A stretch of 64,000 nt of DNA from an uncultured Lachnospiraceae bacterium (GTDB lineage Bacteria > Bacillota > Clostridia > Lachnospirales > Lachnospiraceae), in contig CAJULG010000006.1 of assembly GCA_910587045.1 (NCBI GenBank), positions 17,538 to 81,537 of the forward strand, in the 5' to 3' direction. Below, in pieces: positions 42,024 to 52,023 of the stretch. Each line of letters starts with the position of its first letter. The stretch's first letter is position 1. The translations under genes were made by a program, and so were the position numbers. The notes beneath the pieces are model-generated. The model searched no databases, was not told where the DNA came from, and was given only the letters and a program-made list of their open reading frames with translations.

Positions 42024-45000
42024 CTATTCCTCTGTTGATGCTTCATTATCTTCAAGTACGTCCGCTACCGGAACTGCATCCTCTTCCATGCCTTCTTCTG
42101 TGAAATCATTATCAGAATCAACAGCTTCATCCTCTTCCATATCACCGAAATCCAGTACATCATCATCATGGATAATGAAATCCTCAGAATCCAGCTTTAC
42201 AGAACGATACCGCTTCATACCTGTACCGGCAGGAATCAGTTTACCAAGCAATACATTCTCCTTCAGACCGATCAGATCATCCGTCTTGCCCTTTATTGCC
42301 GCCTCTGTCAGCACCTTCGTTGTCTCCTGGAAGGATGCTGCTGACAGGAAGGAATCCGTTGCCAGAGAAGCCTTGGTGATACCCAGAATCGACTGTGTTC
42401 CCAATGCCGGTTCCAGACCCTGTGCAAGTAATTCCTCATTCTTCTCCTCAAAATCCAATACATCCACCAGCATTCCCGGCAGATATTCGGAATCTCCGCT
42501 TTCCTCAATCTTAACCTTCTTCAGCATCTGACGAACAATGATCTCAATATGCTTATCGTTAATATCAACACCCTGCAGCCGGTATACACGCTGTACCTCA
42601 CGAAGCATGTAATCCTGAACAGCACGGACGCCCTTGATCTTAAGGATGTCATGCGGATTTACAGAACCCTCTGTCAACTCATCACCGGCCTCTAAGATCT
42701 GTCCATCCTGAACCTTGATACGGGAACCGTACGGGATCAGATATGCCTTGCTTTCGCCCGTTTCATTATTGGTAATAACAACCTCACGCTTGGTCTTAAT
42801 ATTATTGATCGTCACTTCACCGCCGAATTCTGCTATGATCGCAAGACCCTTTGGCTTCCGTGCCTCAAATAATTCTTCTACACGAGGAAGACCCTGTGTG
42901 ATATCATCACCGGCGACACCACCGGTGTGGAAGGTACGCATGGTAAGCTGGGTACCCGGCTCACCGATTGACTGTGCTGCAATGATACCGACTGCCTCGC
43001 CCACCTGTACAGACTGTCCGGTTGCCATGTTTGCACCATAACACTTTGCACATACGCCCAGGTGTGACTTACAGGTCAATGTAGTACGAATCTTTAACTT
43101 ACCGGTTACTCCATTCTCAGCATCTACGATCGGATTACCATTCTCATCAACCCCCCGCTCTACAACCGCAGCTGCACGTTTCGGATTGATCATATGATTA
43201 TGCTTCACCAGCATGTTGCCATCTTTATCAAAAATGTCAACTGCCGTGTACCGTCCCGTAATACGTTCCTTGAAGGTCTCGATGATTTCCTTTCCATCTG
43301 AGAATTCTTCTACTACCATACCCGGTATCTCCTCTACCGGTTTGCCGGCACAGCAGTCTACCTCCCGAATGATCAGATCCTGGGATACATCCACCAGACG
43401 TCTGGTCAGATAACCGGAATCGGCTGTACGCAAAGCGGTATCGGACAGACCCTTACGGGCACCATGTGCAGAAATAAAGTACTCCAATACATTCAGACCT
43501 TCCCGGAAGTTTGCCTTGATCGGCAGCTCAATAGTACGACCGGTGGTATCTGCCATCAAACCACGCATACCTGCCAGCTGCTTAATCTGCTGATTGGAAC
43601 CACGGGCGCCGGAATCCGCCATCATATAAATATTATTATATTTATCCAGACCATCCAGCAGGGCCTTGGTCAACTCATCGTCGGCCTGCGACCAGGTCTT
43701 TACTACACGGGCATACCGCTCCTCTTCTGTCATTAAACCGCGTCGATACATTTTGTTAATCTTATCAACCGTTGCCTGCGCGTCACCAAGAATCTGCTTC
43801 TTGGCTCCCGGAACGGTCATATCAGAAATGGATACCGTCATAGCACTTCTGGTAGAATACTTATAACCCATACTCTTAATATCATCCAATACCTCTGCGG
43901 TCTTGGTTGCGCCATGGGTATTGATACATTTATCCAGAATCTGCTTCAACTGCTTCTTGCCGACATGGAAATCAATTTCCGGCAATAATGCATCCTCTGC
44001 CTTTGTCCGGTCAATAAAGCCTAAATCCTGTGGAATGATCTCATTGAAGATCAGGCGTCCCAATGTAGTATCCACGATCCTCGAAATCGGATTACCATCC
44101 GAATCCTTCCCCTTCATCCGAACCCGTATCCTGGCATGTAAGGTAATCTCTTTATTCTCATAAGCAAGAATTGCCTCATTCTCAGATTTAAAGAGTTTTC
44201 CTTCTCCCTTGTCACCATCCTTCATCATGGTAAGGTAATAGATACCCAGTACCATATCCTGAGACGGAACCGCTACCGGAGCGCCATCGGACGGCTTTAA
44301 CAGGTTGTTCGGTGACAGCAGCAGGAACCGACACTCCGCCTGTGCCTCTACAGATAATGGAAGATGGACTGCCATCTGGTCACCGTCAAAATCGGCATTA
44401 TATGCAGTACATACTAACGGATGCAGCTTAATTGCCTTACCCTCTACCAGAATCGGTTCAAATGCCTGAATTCCTAATCTGTGAAGGGTAGGAGCACGGT
44501 TCAGCATGACCGGATGCTCTTTGATCACATCCTCTAAGACATCCCATACGACCGGATCCAGCTTTTCCACCATCTTCTTTGCATATTTAATATTGTGTGC
44601 CTGCTTGTTGGCAACTAATTCCTTCATAACAAATGGCTTAAATAATTCGATCGCCATTTCCTTCGGAAGCCCGCACTGATAAATCTTCAGCTCCGGCCCT
44701 ACCACGATAACAGAACGTCCGGAATAATCCACACGCTTTCCTAACAGGTTCTGACGGAACCGTCCCTGCTTGCCCTTCAGCATATCTGACAGAGACTTTA
44801 ATGCACGATTACCAGGACCGGTAACAGCACGCCCCCGTCTTCCGTTATCAATCAGAGAATCTACCGCCTCCTGCAGCATTCTCTTTTCATTCCGGACAAT
44901 AATATCCGGTGCACCAAGCTCTAACAGACGCTTCAGACGGTTGTTCCGGTTAATGATACGTCTGTACAGATCATTTAAATCCGAAGTGGCAAACCGTCCG

Positions 45001-45764
45001 CCATCTAACTGAACCATAGGACGAATGTCCGGCGGAATGACCGGTACTACATCCAGGATCATCCACTCCGGCTTATTGTTGGAAGCACGGAATGCCTCTA
45101 CAACCTCCAGACGCTTAATGATCTTGGCGCGCTTCTGACCGGTAGAGTTCTTCAGCTCCTTGCTTAATTCCTCATAATCTTTCTCCAGGTCAATAGCCTG
45201 AAGTAACTCTTTAATGGATTCCGCCCCCATAGCGGCACGGAAGGAGCCATATCCAAACTTGTCTTCTGCATCCCGATATTCCTTTTCGGATAATACATCC
45301 TTATATTTTAAGTCCGTATCACCTGGATCCAGTACAATATAGGCGGCAAAATACAATACCTTTTCCAGCTCCCGCGGCGACTTGTCTAACAGTAGTCCCA
45401 TACGGCTTGGAATTCCCTTAAAGTACCAGATATGAGAAACCGGTGCAGCCAGTTCAATATGTCCCATACGTTCCCGACGGACATTGGCCTTGGTTACCTC
45501 TACGCCACATCGGTCACAGATCACACCCTTATAACGGACCTTCTTGTATTTTCCACAATGACATTCCCAGTCCTTGCTTGGTCCAAAGATACGCTCACAG
45601 AATAAACCGTCTTTTTCCGGCTTCAGGGTTCTATAATTGATCGTCTCCGGCTTCTTGACCTCACCGTGAGACCACTCTCTAATCTTATCAGGAGAAGCTA
45701 ACCCAATCTTAATGGAGTCAAAGTTAATTGGCTGATCTACCTCTTGATTATTCATATTTGACAT
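42024..45764 (-). CDS. rpoC: RNA polymerase subunit beta'
   Basis: A 1246-residue catalytic subunit. Visible: N-terminal zinc-finger cysteines in 'CHCGKYKKVRYKGVICDRCG', the catalytic magnesium site NADFDGDQ, the bridge/trigger-helix stretch 'GEPGTQLTMRTFHTGGVAGD', and the second zinc site 'CKSHLGVCAKCYG'. The C-terminus is a ~60-residue acidic tail. AAGGAG precedes the ATG. It starts 21 bases after rpoB, and the two are co-transcribed. Confidence 0.99.
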   Translation of the reverse strand: MSNMNNQEVDQPINFDSIKIGLASPDKIREWSHGEVKKPETINYRTLKPEKDGLFCERIFGPSKDWECHCGKYKKVRYKGVICDRCGVEVTKANVRRERMGHIELAAPVSHIWYFKGIPSRMGLLLDKSPRELEKVLYFAAYIVLDPGDTDLKYKDVLSEKEYRDAEDKFGYGSFRAAMGAESIKELLQAIDLEKDYEELSKELKNSTGQKRAKIIKRLEVVEAFRASNNKPEWMILDVVPVIPPDIRPMVQLDGGRFATSDLNDLYRRIINRNNRLKRLLELGAPDIIVRNEKRMLQEAVDSLIDNGRRGRAVTGPGNRALKSLSDMLKGKQGRFRQNLLGKRVDYSGRSVIVVGPELKIYQCGLPKEMAIELFKPFVMKELVANKQAHNIKYAKKMVEKLDPVVWDVLEDVIKEHPVMLNRAPTLHRLGIQAFEPILVEGKAIKLHPLVCTAYNADFDGDQMAVHLPLSVEAQAECRFLLLSPNNLLKPSDGAPVAVPSQDMVLGIYYLTMMKDGDKGEGKLFKSENEAILAYENKEITLHARIRVRMKGKDSDGNPISRIVDTTLGRLIFNEIIPQDLGFIDRTKAEDALLPEIDFHVGKKQLKQILDKCINTHGATKTAEVLDDIKSMGYKYSTRSAMTVSISDMTVPGAKKQILGDAQATVDKINKMYRRGLMTEEERYARVVKTWSQADDELTKALLDGLDKYNNIYMMADSGARGSNQQIKQLAGMRGLMADTTGRTIELPIKANFREGLNVLEYFISAHGARKGLSDTALRTADSGYLTRRLVDVSQDLIIREVDCCAGKPVEEIPGMVVEEFSDGKEIIETFKERITGRYTAVDIFDKDGNMLVKHNHMINPKRAAAVVERGVDENGNPIVDAENGVTGKLKIRTTLTCKSHLGVCAKCYGANMATGQSVQVGEAVGIIAAQSIGEPGTQLTMRTFHTGGVAGDDITQGLPRVEELFEARKPKGLAIIAEFGGEVTINNIKTKREVVITNNETGESKAYLIPYGSRIKVQDGQILEAGDELTEGSVNPHDILKIKGVRAVQDYMLREVQRVYRLQGVDINDKHIEIIVRQMLKKVKIEESGDSEYLPGMLVDVLDFEEKNEELLAQGLEPALGTQSILGITKASLATDSFLSAASFQETTKVLTEAAIKGKTDDLIGLKENVLLGKLIPAGTGMKRYRSVKLDSEDFIIHDDDVLDFGDMEEDEAVDSDNDFTEEGMEEDAVPVADVLEDNEASTEE

Positions 45765-45785
45765 CTCGTAGTGCTCCTTCCATTC

Positions 45786-48700
45786 TTATTCTTCTGAACC
45801 ATCATAGTCCATATCATCTTCCTCTTCATCGATCTCATCGATATATTCACCTTGCTCGTCAATCTGATTATAACCATCGAACTGATTATATTCATCGTTG
45901 CTCTTCAAGTCGTTATCGCCCTCGATCATCGGACGCAGATTCTCATCTCCGTAATTGATGGTCTCACTGAATTCCACCTCTTCATTGTTCTCGTCGTAAA
46001 CCTTGACATCCAATGCAAGAGACTGTAATTCCTTCAATAATACCTTAAAGGATTCCGGAATGCCAGGCTCAGGAATGTTATCTCCCTTAATAATTGCTTC
46101 GTAGGTCTTCACACGTCCAACCACATCATCCGACTTTACGGTCAGGATTTCCTGCAGAGTATAGGATGCACCATATGCCTCCAGCGCCCATACCTCCATC
46201 TCACCGAACCGCTGTCCGCCGAACTGTGCCTTACCGCCTAACGGCTGCTGGGTTACCAGTGAGTAAGGACCGGTAGAACGGGCATGGATCTTATCATCAA
46301 CCAGATGATGCAGCTTCAGATAATGCATGAAACCGATGGTAACCGGACCATCAAACTCTTCTCCGGTACGTCCGTCACGAAGCTGAACCTTACCGGTACG
46401 ATTGATCGGTACACCAGCCCATTCGCTTCTGTGATCACGATTTTCATACAGATAATCCAGCACCTCATCATTTAAGCTATCGCCCCATTTACTCTTGAAG
46501 GAATCCCACTCCTCATTTGCATAATCATTGGCAATTTCCAGCGTTTCCATAATCTCTTCTTCGTTGGCACCGTCAAAGACCGGTGTACTGATCTTGAAGC
46601 CCAATACATTTGCCGCCAGACTTAAATGTGTCTCCAGCACCTGTCCGATATTCATACGGGAAGGTACACCCAATGGATTCAATACGATATCCAGCGGACG
46701 TCCATTCGGCAGGAATGGCATATCCTCTACCGGCAGAATACGGGAAACTACACCCTTGTTACCGTGACGACCTGCCATCTTATCACCGACAGAAATCTTT
46801 CTCTTTTGGGCAATGTACACGCGAACGGACTTGTTTACGCCCGGCGAAAGTTCATCCCCGTTCTCTCTTGTAAACACTTTGGTATCCATCACCACGCCAA
46901 AAGCACCATGCGGCACACGCAGAGAAGTATCACGAACCTCTCTTGCCTTCTCTCCAAAGATTGCACGGAGCAGACGTTCCTCTGCTGTCAGTTCAGTTTC
47001 TCCCTTCGGTGTTACCTTACCGACCAGAATATCACCGGCACGCACCTCGGCGCCGATACGGATAATACCATTTTCATCCAGATCTTTTAACGCATCGTCA
47101 CTTAAGCCGGCCAGGTCTCTGGTGATCTCCTCCTGTCCCAGCTTCGTATCTCTTGCCTCTGCCTCATATTCTTCAATATGAACAGAGGTATAAACATCAT
47201 CCTGAACCAGACGCTCACTTAACAGAACCGCATCCTCGTAGTTGTAACCCTCCCAGGTCATGAATCCGATCAACGGATTCTTGCCAAGTGCGATCTCACC
47301 ATCCGCAGTAGAAGGACCATCTGCGATCACCTCTCCTGCCTCTACCCGGTCACCCTTACATACGATCGGTCTCTGATTCATGCAGTTGCCCTGATTGCTA
47401 CGGGCAAACTTTATAACATGATAGGTATCCTTGGTGCCATCCTCACAACGGATCACGATCTCCTTGCTGGAAGAACGTTCTACGACACCTGCATGCTTTG
47501 CCACGATACACACGCCGGAATCTACCGCCGCTTTTCCTTCCATACCGGTTCCTACGATCGGAGATTCGGTACGAAGAAGCGGCACTGCCTGACGCTGCAT
47601 GTTGGAACCCATCAACGCCCGGTTTGCATCATCGTTCTGCAGGAACGGGATCATAGAGGTAGCAACTGAAAATACCATCTTTGGTGATACATCCATTAGA
47701 TCCACACGGTTCTTTGAGAATTCTGAAGTTTCTTCTTTGAAACGTCCGGATACATTACTGTTTACAAAATGTCCGGCTTCATCCAGCGGCTCATTTGCCT
47801 GTGCAACGACAAATTTATCCTCATCATCTGCAGTCAGATAAATAACATCATCTGTGACTACAGGATTCTCCGGATCACTCTTGTCCAGCTTCCGGTAAGG
47901 AGCCTCTACAAAACCATACTGATTGATTCTTGCGTAGCATGCCAGTGAGTTGATCAGACCGATGTTCGGACCTTCCGGGGTCTCAATCGGACACATTCTT
48001 CCGTAGTGTGTGTAGTGGACATCACGCACCTCGAATCCGGCACGATCTCTGGACAAACCGCCCGGTCCCAACGCTGATAAACGCCTTTTATGCGTCAGTT
48101 CTGACAGCGGGTTATTCTGATCCATGAACTGCGACAGCTGGGAACTTCCAAAGAATTCCTTGACAGCCGCAGTAACCGGCTTAATGTTAATCAATGATGA
48201 TGCGGATATGGTATCTGCATCCTGCGTCGTCATCCGCTCACGCACTACACGCTCTAATCGGGACAGACCGATCCGGTACTGATTCTGCAGCAGTTCACCT
48301 ACTGCACGGATCCGGCGGTTGCCCAAATGATCGATATCATCCTGATTGCCAATGCCGTATTCCAGATGCATATTATAATTAATGGAAGCAAAGATATCTT
48401 CCTTGGTGATGTGCTTTGGAATCAGATTGGAAACATTCTTTTTGATTTCTTCCTTTAACTCTTCTCCGCTGAACTGTTCCAGCAGTGCTTTCAGGGCAGG
48501 ATAATATACCCGTTCTACGATTCCTGCCTCGGCAGGATCAAAGTCCACATATTCTGACAGATCGACCATCATATTGGAAAGCACCTTAACATTGCGTTCC
48601 TCGGTCTGAATCATAACATACGGAACTGCAGCGTCCTGAATCTTATTTGCCAGTTCCAGGGTCACCTTATCACCTGCAGAGGCGATAATCTCACCAGTTG

Positions 48701-49604
48701 CGTTATTTACAACATCCTCTGTCAGGACAAAACCGGTAATGCGATTCTGCAGCGCCAGCTTTTTATTAAATTTATATCTACCAACTTTTGCCAGGTCGTA
48801 TCTCTTAGGGTCAAAAAACATACTGTTGATCAGACTTTCCGCACTTTCAACTGCAAGCGGTTCCCCTGGTCTGATCTTCTTGTAAAGCTCTAATAAACCA
48901 CTTTCAAAATCAGTGGATGGATCCTTTTCGATACTTGCCAGTATCTTTGGCTCTTCACCAAATAAATCTATGATTTCTGCATTCGTCCCAACACCCAGGG
49001 AACGGATCAGGACAGTGATCGGCACCTTTCTGGTCCGATCCACACGTACAGAAAATACATTATTCGAATCGGTTTCGTACTCTAACCACGCTCCTCGATT
49101 CGGAATAACGGTACAGGAATACAAGGTCTTACCAATCTTATCATGACCGATTGCATAATAAATACCAGGCGAACGAACAAGCTGACTGACAATTACACGC
49201 TCCGCACCATTGATAACGAAGGTTCCGGTATCTGTCATTAACGGCAAATCACCGATAAAGATATCGTGTGTACTCATCTCATCGGTTTCCTTTTTACGCA
49301 GGCGTACCGTCACCTTTAAAGGTGCCGCATAGGTTGCATCCCGCTCTTTACATTCTTCAATTGAATACTTTACATCATCCCTGCATAACTGGAAGCCAAT
49401 GAATTCCATGCAGTAACGACCACTGACATCCTCGATCGGAGAAATGTCGTCAAACGCTTCTTTCAGACCATCTGTCAGAAACCACTCATAAGAATCCTTC
49501 TGGACTTCAATAAGATTTGGCATTTCAAGAACTTCATTGCTTCTTGAATAGCTCATTCTGATTCCCTTGCCTGATTTGATAGGATTAATCCTTGTTTTTT
49601 CCAT
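45786..49604 (-). CDS. rpoB: RNA polymerase subunit beta
   Basis: Start at the ATG at 49604 (MEKTRINPIKSGKGIRMSYS, 1272 residues), with AGGGGTG upstream; the frame is open 24 codons further but without a ribosome site or homology. The rifampicin region 'SQLSQFMDQNNPLSELTHKR' is wild type in appearance, and 'GRMCPIETPEGPNIGLINSL' and 'GGKAQFGGQRFGEMEVWALE' are intact. The C-terminus carries an Asp/Asn/Glu-rich tail of about 75 residues. A promoter lies at 49699-49727, so expression need not depend on rplJL. Confidence 0.99.
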   Translation of the reverse strand: MEKTRINPIKSGKGIRMSYSRSNEVLEMPNLIEVQKDSYEWFLTDGLKEAFDDISPIEDVSGRYCMEFIGFQLCRDDVKYSIEECKERDATYAAPLKVTVRLRKKETDEMSTHDIFIGDLPLMTDTGTFVINGAERVIVSQLVRSPGIYYAIGHDKIGKTLYSCTVIPNRGAWLEYETDSNNVFSVRVDRTRKVPITVLIRSLGVGTNAEIIDLFGEEPKILASIEKDPSTDFESGLLELYKKIRPGEPLAVESAESLINSMFFDPKRYDLAKVGRYKFNKKLALQNRITGFVLTEDVVNNATGEIIASAGDKVTLELANKIQDAAVPYVMIQTEERNVKVLSNMMVDLSEYVDFDPAEAGIVERVYYPALKALLEQFSGEELKEEIKKNVSNLIPKHITKEDIFASINYNMHLEYGIGNQDDIDHLGNRRIRAVGELLQNQYRIGLSRLERVVRERMTTQDADTISASSLINIKPVTAAVKEFFGSSQLSQFMDQNNPLSELTHKRRLSALGPGGLSRDRAGFEVRDVHYTHYGRMCPIETPEGPNIGLINSLACYARINQYGFVEAPYRKLDKSDPENPVVTDDVIYLTADDEDKFVVAQANEPLDEAGHFVNSNVSGRFKEETSEFSKNRVDLMDVSPKMVFSVATSMIPFLQNDDANRALMGSNMQRQAVPLLRTESPIVGTGMEGKAAVDSGVCIVAKHAGVVERSSSKEIVIRCEDGTKDTYHVIKFARSNQGNCMNQRPIVCKGDRVEAGEVIADGPSTADGEIALGKNPLIGFMTWEGYNYEDAVLLSERLVQDDVYTSVHIEEYEAEARDTKLGQEEITRDLAGLSDDALKDLDENGIIRIGAEVRAGDILVGKVTPKGETELTAEERLLRAIFGEKAREVRDTSLRVPHGAFGVVMDTKVFTRENGDELSPGVNKSVRVYIAQKRKISVGDKMAGRHGNKGVVSRILPVEDMPFLPNGRPLDIVLNPLGVPSRMNIGQVLETHLSLAANVLGFKISTPVFDGANEEEIMETLEIANDYANEEWDSFKSKWGDSLNDEVLDYLYENRDHRSEWAGVPINRTGKVQLRDGRTGEEFDGPVTIGFMHYLKLHHLVDDKIHARSTGPYSLVTQQPLGGKAQFGGQRFGEMEVWALEAYGASYTLQEILTVKSDDVVGRVKTYEAIIKGDNIPEPGIPESFKVLLKELQSLALDVKVYDENNEEVEFSETINYGDENLRPMIEGDNDLKSNDEYNQFDGYNQIDEQGEYIDEIDEEEDDMDYDGSEE

Positions 49605-49698
49605 TACTGGTTTCACCCCTTGAACTAAAAGTATGGTAACTCTTGTCGTATCCCTACAACTACATGGGCAAACCAACCCATGATAGTCACGCTATAAT

Positions 49699-49727
49699 AT
49701 AGTAGCACTAAAGTCAAGGAGTGTCAA
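49699..49727 (-). promoter_or_regulatory. Promoter of rpoBC
   Basis: On the minus strand TTGACA (49727-49722), 17-base spacer, TACTAT (49704-49699), about 95 bases before the rpoB start. Confidence 0.82.
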
Positions 49728-49842
49728 CATGTTTTCCATATCAAAAGTTGTAAAACAGGTACAAGCCATAAACGCAAGTATTGCTTTTTATAAATAGAGG
49801 TGATTGCTGCAAAATTGTCAATCTCGCTAACTTCCAATTTAT

Positions 49843-50598
49843 CTAATTCCTTATCTGTGTTATCATATATGCAGCATATTCATGGGCATTATTTTCATCC
49901 CTTTCTGTTGATTTATTAGATAAATATTCATCCAATGCCTGTACTATTAAAGTTTGATACTTTTCAGGGACATTGCATATTCCCCATTTACCACCTTCCT
50001 GTTTTGACAGGATAAGCTCTTCTTTTTTGTATGCTAATACTCTACATAAGTTTAGAATAATGTAAGTGGGATTATCCATTATTTCCGTTTCAGCTTCCTC
50101 AATATCACTCCAAATACTATCAAAGTAGTCTTCTTTACTGACTACTCCAAAGACATCCTTGATATCGTTTCCATAAAGACATTTTCCCCTGTGATAAATA
50201 ATAGTAAAATGAGCTGCCAGATCTTTATCTGTTCCCTTCATTTTATCAATATAATCTAAAGGATTAGTTTTATACCATTCTAAATGTGCAATAGAAAAGT
50301 GCAGTTCGAAAGGTGTCGGATAAACAAACGGATTGCATACCCCTCTTTTTACAATGCTTAGTTCGATTCCCTTTGGAGGAGCATATGTATTTAATTCTAC
50401 AACCATATCCATGAAGCGATGTTTTATGTTGTTTGGAATAGCTTCCTTTACTACAACCAACAAATCAATATCACTTTTTTTCTCATTATAGCATTCCATA
50501 ACAGCAGAGCCATGAAGATAAATCCCAATCAGATTATCTCCTAATATTTTTTGACTTTGTGTGACAAAACTTTTAAGCAAATCATTTAAAGCATCCAT
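49843..50598 (-). CDS. Aminoglycoside nucleotidyltransferase-like protein (ANT(9)/AadA type)
   Basis: I take the ATG at 50598 (MDALNDLLKSFVTQSQKI, 251 residues), with AGGAG 9 bases upstream. The nucleotidyltransferase motif is 'GIYLHGSAVMECYNEKKSD' followed by IDLLV (G-S...D-x-D), with a C-terminal helical domain of the DUF4111/AadA kind. Family members adenylylate spectinomycin and/or streptomycin, but this protein is divergent and could use another substrate. Base composition is clearly more A/T-rich than its ribosomal and polymerase neighbours, and it interrupts the normally adjacent rplL and rpoB, so it is probably acquired. It is preceded by a 12-codon leader ORF (50634-50672). Confidence 0.85.
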   Translation of the reverse strand: MDALNDLLKSFVTQSQKILGDNLIGIYLHGSAVMECYNEKKSDIDLLVVVKEAIPNNIKHRFMDMVVELNTYAPPKGIELSIVKRGVCNPFVYPTPFELHFSIAHLEWYKTNPLDYIDKMKGTDKDLAAHFTIIYHRGKCLYGNDIKDVFGVVSKEDYFDSIWSDIEEAETEIMDNPTYIILNLCRVLAYKKEELILSKQEGGKWGICNVPEKYQTLIVQALDEYLSNKSTERDENNAHEYAAYMITQIRN

Positions 50599-50633
50599 AT
50601 CTAACATCTCCTCTAAAACATCAACTACATCGG

Positions 50634-50672
50634 TCAATTCCGATACTGCAGTGAATCAAGCTTATACAACAT
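50634..50672 (-). CDS. 12-residue leader peptide upstream of the nucleotidyltransferase gene
   Basis: ATG at 50672 preceded 8 bases upstream by GGGAGG, a very good ribosome site, then 12 codons (MLYKLDSLQYRN) and TGA at 50634. A small stem ATCGG/CCGAT spans its stop codon. It ends 35 bases before the ATG of the nucleotidyltransferase gene, whose ribosome site lies in between. Short leader ORFs of this kind control inducible resistance genes by ribosome stalling; here this is inferred from layout only. Confidence 0.55.
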   Translation of the reverse strand: MLYKLDSLQYRN

Positions 50673-50743
50673 TCTATATACCTCCCAAAATCGTAATCCA
50701 ATTCAAGTTTTTCCAATATACATTCATAACAAAATTATTCTTC

Positions 50744-50781
50744 TCAAAACAAAAGGGCTTCTACATTTCTGCAAAAGCCCT
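50744..50781 (-). terminator. Terminator of rplJL
   Basis: Stem AGGGCTT/AAGCCCT with a ~14-base loop, followed on the minus strand by TTTGTTTTG, about 35 bases past the rplL stop. It separates rplJL from the nucleotidyltransferase gene. Confidence 0.8.
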
Positions 50782-50816
50782 GTCGTTTCATTCCATATTA
50801 ATTATAGAAGCTACTA

Positions 50817-51188
50817 TTACTTCAAAGTAACCTTAGCACCAGCCTCTTCTAACTTAGCCTTGATTTCCTCAGCCTCAGCCTTAGAAGCACCTTCCTTCAC
50901 GATCTTTGGTGCGCCATCAACAACTTCCTTAGCTTCCTTTAAGCCTAAGCCTGTTGCTTCACGAACTACCTTAATAACCGGAACCTTGTTCGGGCCAACC
51001 TCTGTTAACTCTACGTTAAACTCATCCTTCTCCTCAGCTGCTGCGCCGCCTGCTTCTCCGCCTGCTGCTGCAACTACAACACCTGCTGCTGCAGATACGC
51101 CGAACTCTTCCTCACAAGCCTTTACTAATTCATTTAACTCTAATACTGATAAACCTTTGATAACTTCAATAATTTCCTGCGTAGTCAT
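50817..51188 (-). CDS. rplL: Ribosomal protein L7/L12
   Basis: Start at the ATG at 51188 (MTTQEIIEVIKGLSVLELNE, 123 residues), with GGAGG 8 bases upstream; the two earlier ATGs are on or next to the ribosome site. N-terminal dimerisation domain, an Ala/Gly/Glu hinge (about 36-58), and the C-terminal factor-binding domain with 'VIKVVREATGLGLKEAKEVV'. Stalk protein recruiting translation factors. It follows rplJ by 62 bases. Confidence 0.98.
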   Translation of the reverse strand: MTTQEIIEVIKGLSVLELNELVKACEEEFGVSAAAGVVVAAAGGEAGGAAAEEKDEFNVELTEVGPNKVPVIKVVREATGLGLKEAKEVVDGAPKIVKEGASKAEAEEIKAKLEEAGAKVTLK

Positions 51189-51250
51189 TTTCATTTCCTC
51201 CATATAATAATATTTGTTCTAAATCTCTTTTTGAAGCTTAAAGCATTCCT

Positions 51251-51745
51251 TTATGCTTCCTGTTCTTTCTGTTCTGCAATCTGCTTAATAACACGAGCAA
51301 AGTTGGTAATTGGAGACTGAATGCTTCCAAGGAACTTGGACAGTAATTCTTCTCTGGAAGGAATGGAAGAAATTGCCTGAATGCCCTTTGCATCATAATA
51401 GGTTCCCTCTACGATACCAGCCTTGATTTCCAATGCCTCTGCTTCCTTGCCAAACTTTGCAAGAATTCTTGCAGGCGCAGTTGCATCCGTCTTGGAAATT
51501 GCGATTGCGCTTGGTCCGTCTAAATGTGGATCCAGCTGAGCAGCATCTGTACCCTCAAACGCACGCTTCATTAATGTATTCTTGTATACCTTGTAAATAA
51601 CGTCTGCTTCTCTCAACTGTCTACGAAGCTTTGTGTCCTGCTCAACGGTAAGTCCGCGGTAATCCACCAATACGACTGAAGCAGCATCTTCAACATTTGC
51701 CTTGATCTCGTCAACGATTGGCTGCTTAATCTCTACCTTAGCCAT
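51251..51745 (-). CDS. rplJ: Ribosomal protein L10
   Basis: A 164-residue stalk-base protein: 'VVLVDYRGLTVEQDTKLRRQ' and 'VYKNTLMKRAFEGTD' are typical, and the C-terminal helix (FLGSIQSPITNFARVIKQIA) carries L12 dimers. AGGAGG lies before the ATG. Its transcript begins with an L10 leader, allowing feedback control by the L10-L12 complex. Unusually, rplK and rplA are not upstream; an ABC gene cluster is. Confidence 0.98.
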   Translation of the reverse strand: MAKVEIKQPIVDEIKANVEDAASVVLVDYRGLTVEQDTKLRRQLREADVIYKVYKNTLMKRAFEGTDAAQLDPHLDGPSAIAISKTDATAPARILAKFGKEAEALEIKAGIVEGTYYDAKGIQAISSIPSREELLSKFLGSIQSPITNFARVIKQIAEQKEQEA

Positions 51746-51789
51746 GATAGTGCACCTCCTATATTATTTTATATAATGACTGCACTTAT

Positions 51790-51917
51790 ATAAAAGAAAA
51801 AATCCCAGCCTGCTCTGACTGGAACTCACGTACATGAATAAACTCACAACGATTCTTTCCTCGGTAGGCGTTTTATCCTTACGCTTTTCAGCACCTACTG
51901 TCTCTGGCAGTTCATCG
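51790..51917 (-). ncRNA. Ribosomal protein L10 leader (cis-regulatory RNA) with attenuator
   Basis: Between the promoter and rplJ, the minus strand carries GACAGTAGGTG ... CGCCTACCGAGG, the paired core characteristic of L10 leaders, then a further stem CCAG/CTGG followed by GGATTTTTTC (about 51795-51824), which looks like an intrinsic terminator. L10-L12 binding to the leader is known to repress the operon in other bacteria. The attenuator reading is inferred. Confidence 0.82.
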
Positions 51918-51923
51918 GTGATT

Positions 51924-51952
51924 ACTATATCAGATTCTTTCGGGCTTGTCAA
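51924..51952 (-). promoter_or_regulatory. Promoter of rplJL
   Basis: On the minus strand TTGACA (51952-51947), 17-base spacer, TATAGT (51929-51924). Transcription would start near 51917, just ahead of the L10 leader. Confidence 0.88.
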
Positions 51953-52023
51953 TGCCTTTTCTTGCAGTTCATTTTACTCATATTGCACTGTATGGTTTTC
52001 CCCTTTTTATCTTTAAAACTCAT
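51949..52023 (-). CDS. Possible 24-residue ORF coupled to the 57-residue ORF
   Basis: ATG at 52023 overlaps the stop of the 57-residue ORF in an ATGA arrangement and encodes MSFKDKKGKTIQCNMSKMNC plus four residues (KKRH). It is basic, has two cysteines, and ends inside the -35 element of rplJ. It may be a coupled micro-gene or just chance; there is no independent ribosome site. Confidence 0.25.
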   Translation of the reverse strand: MSFKDKKGKTIQCNMSKMNCKKRH

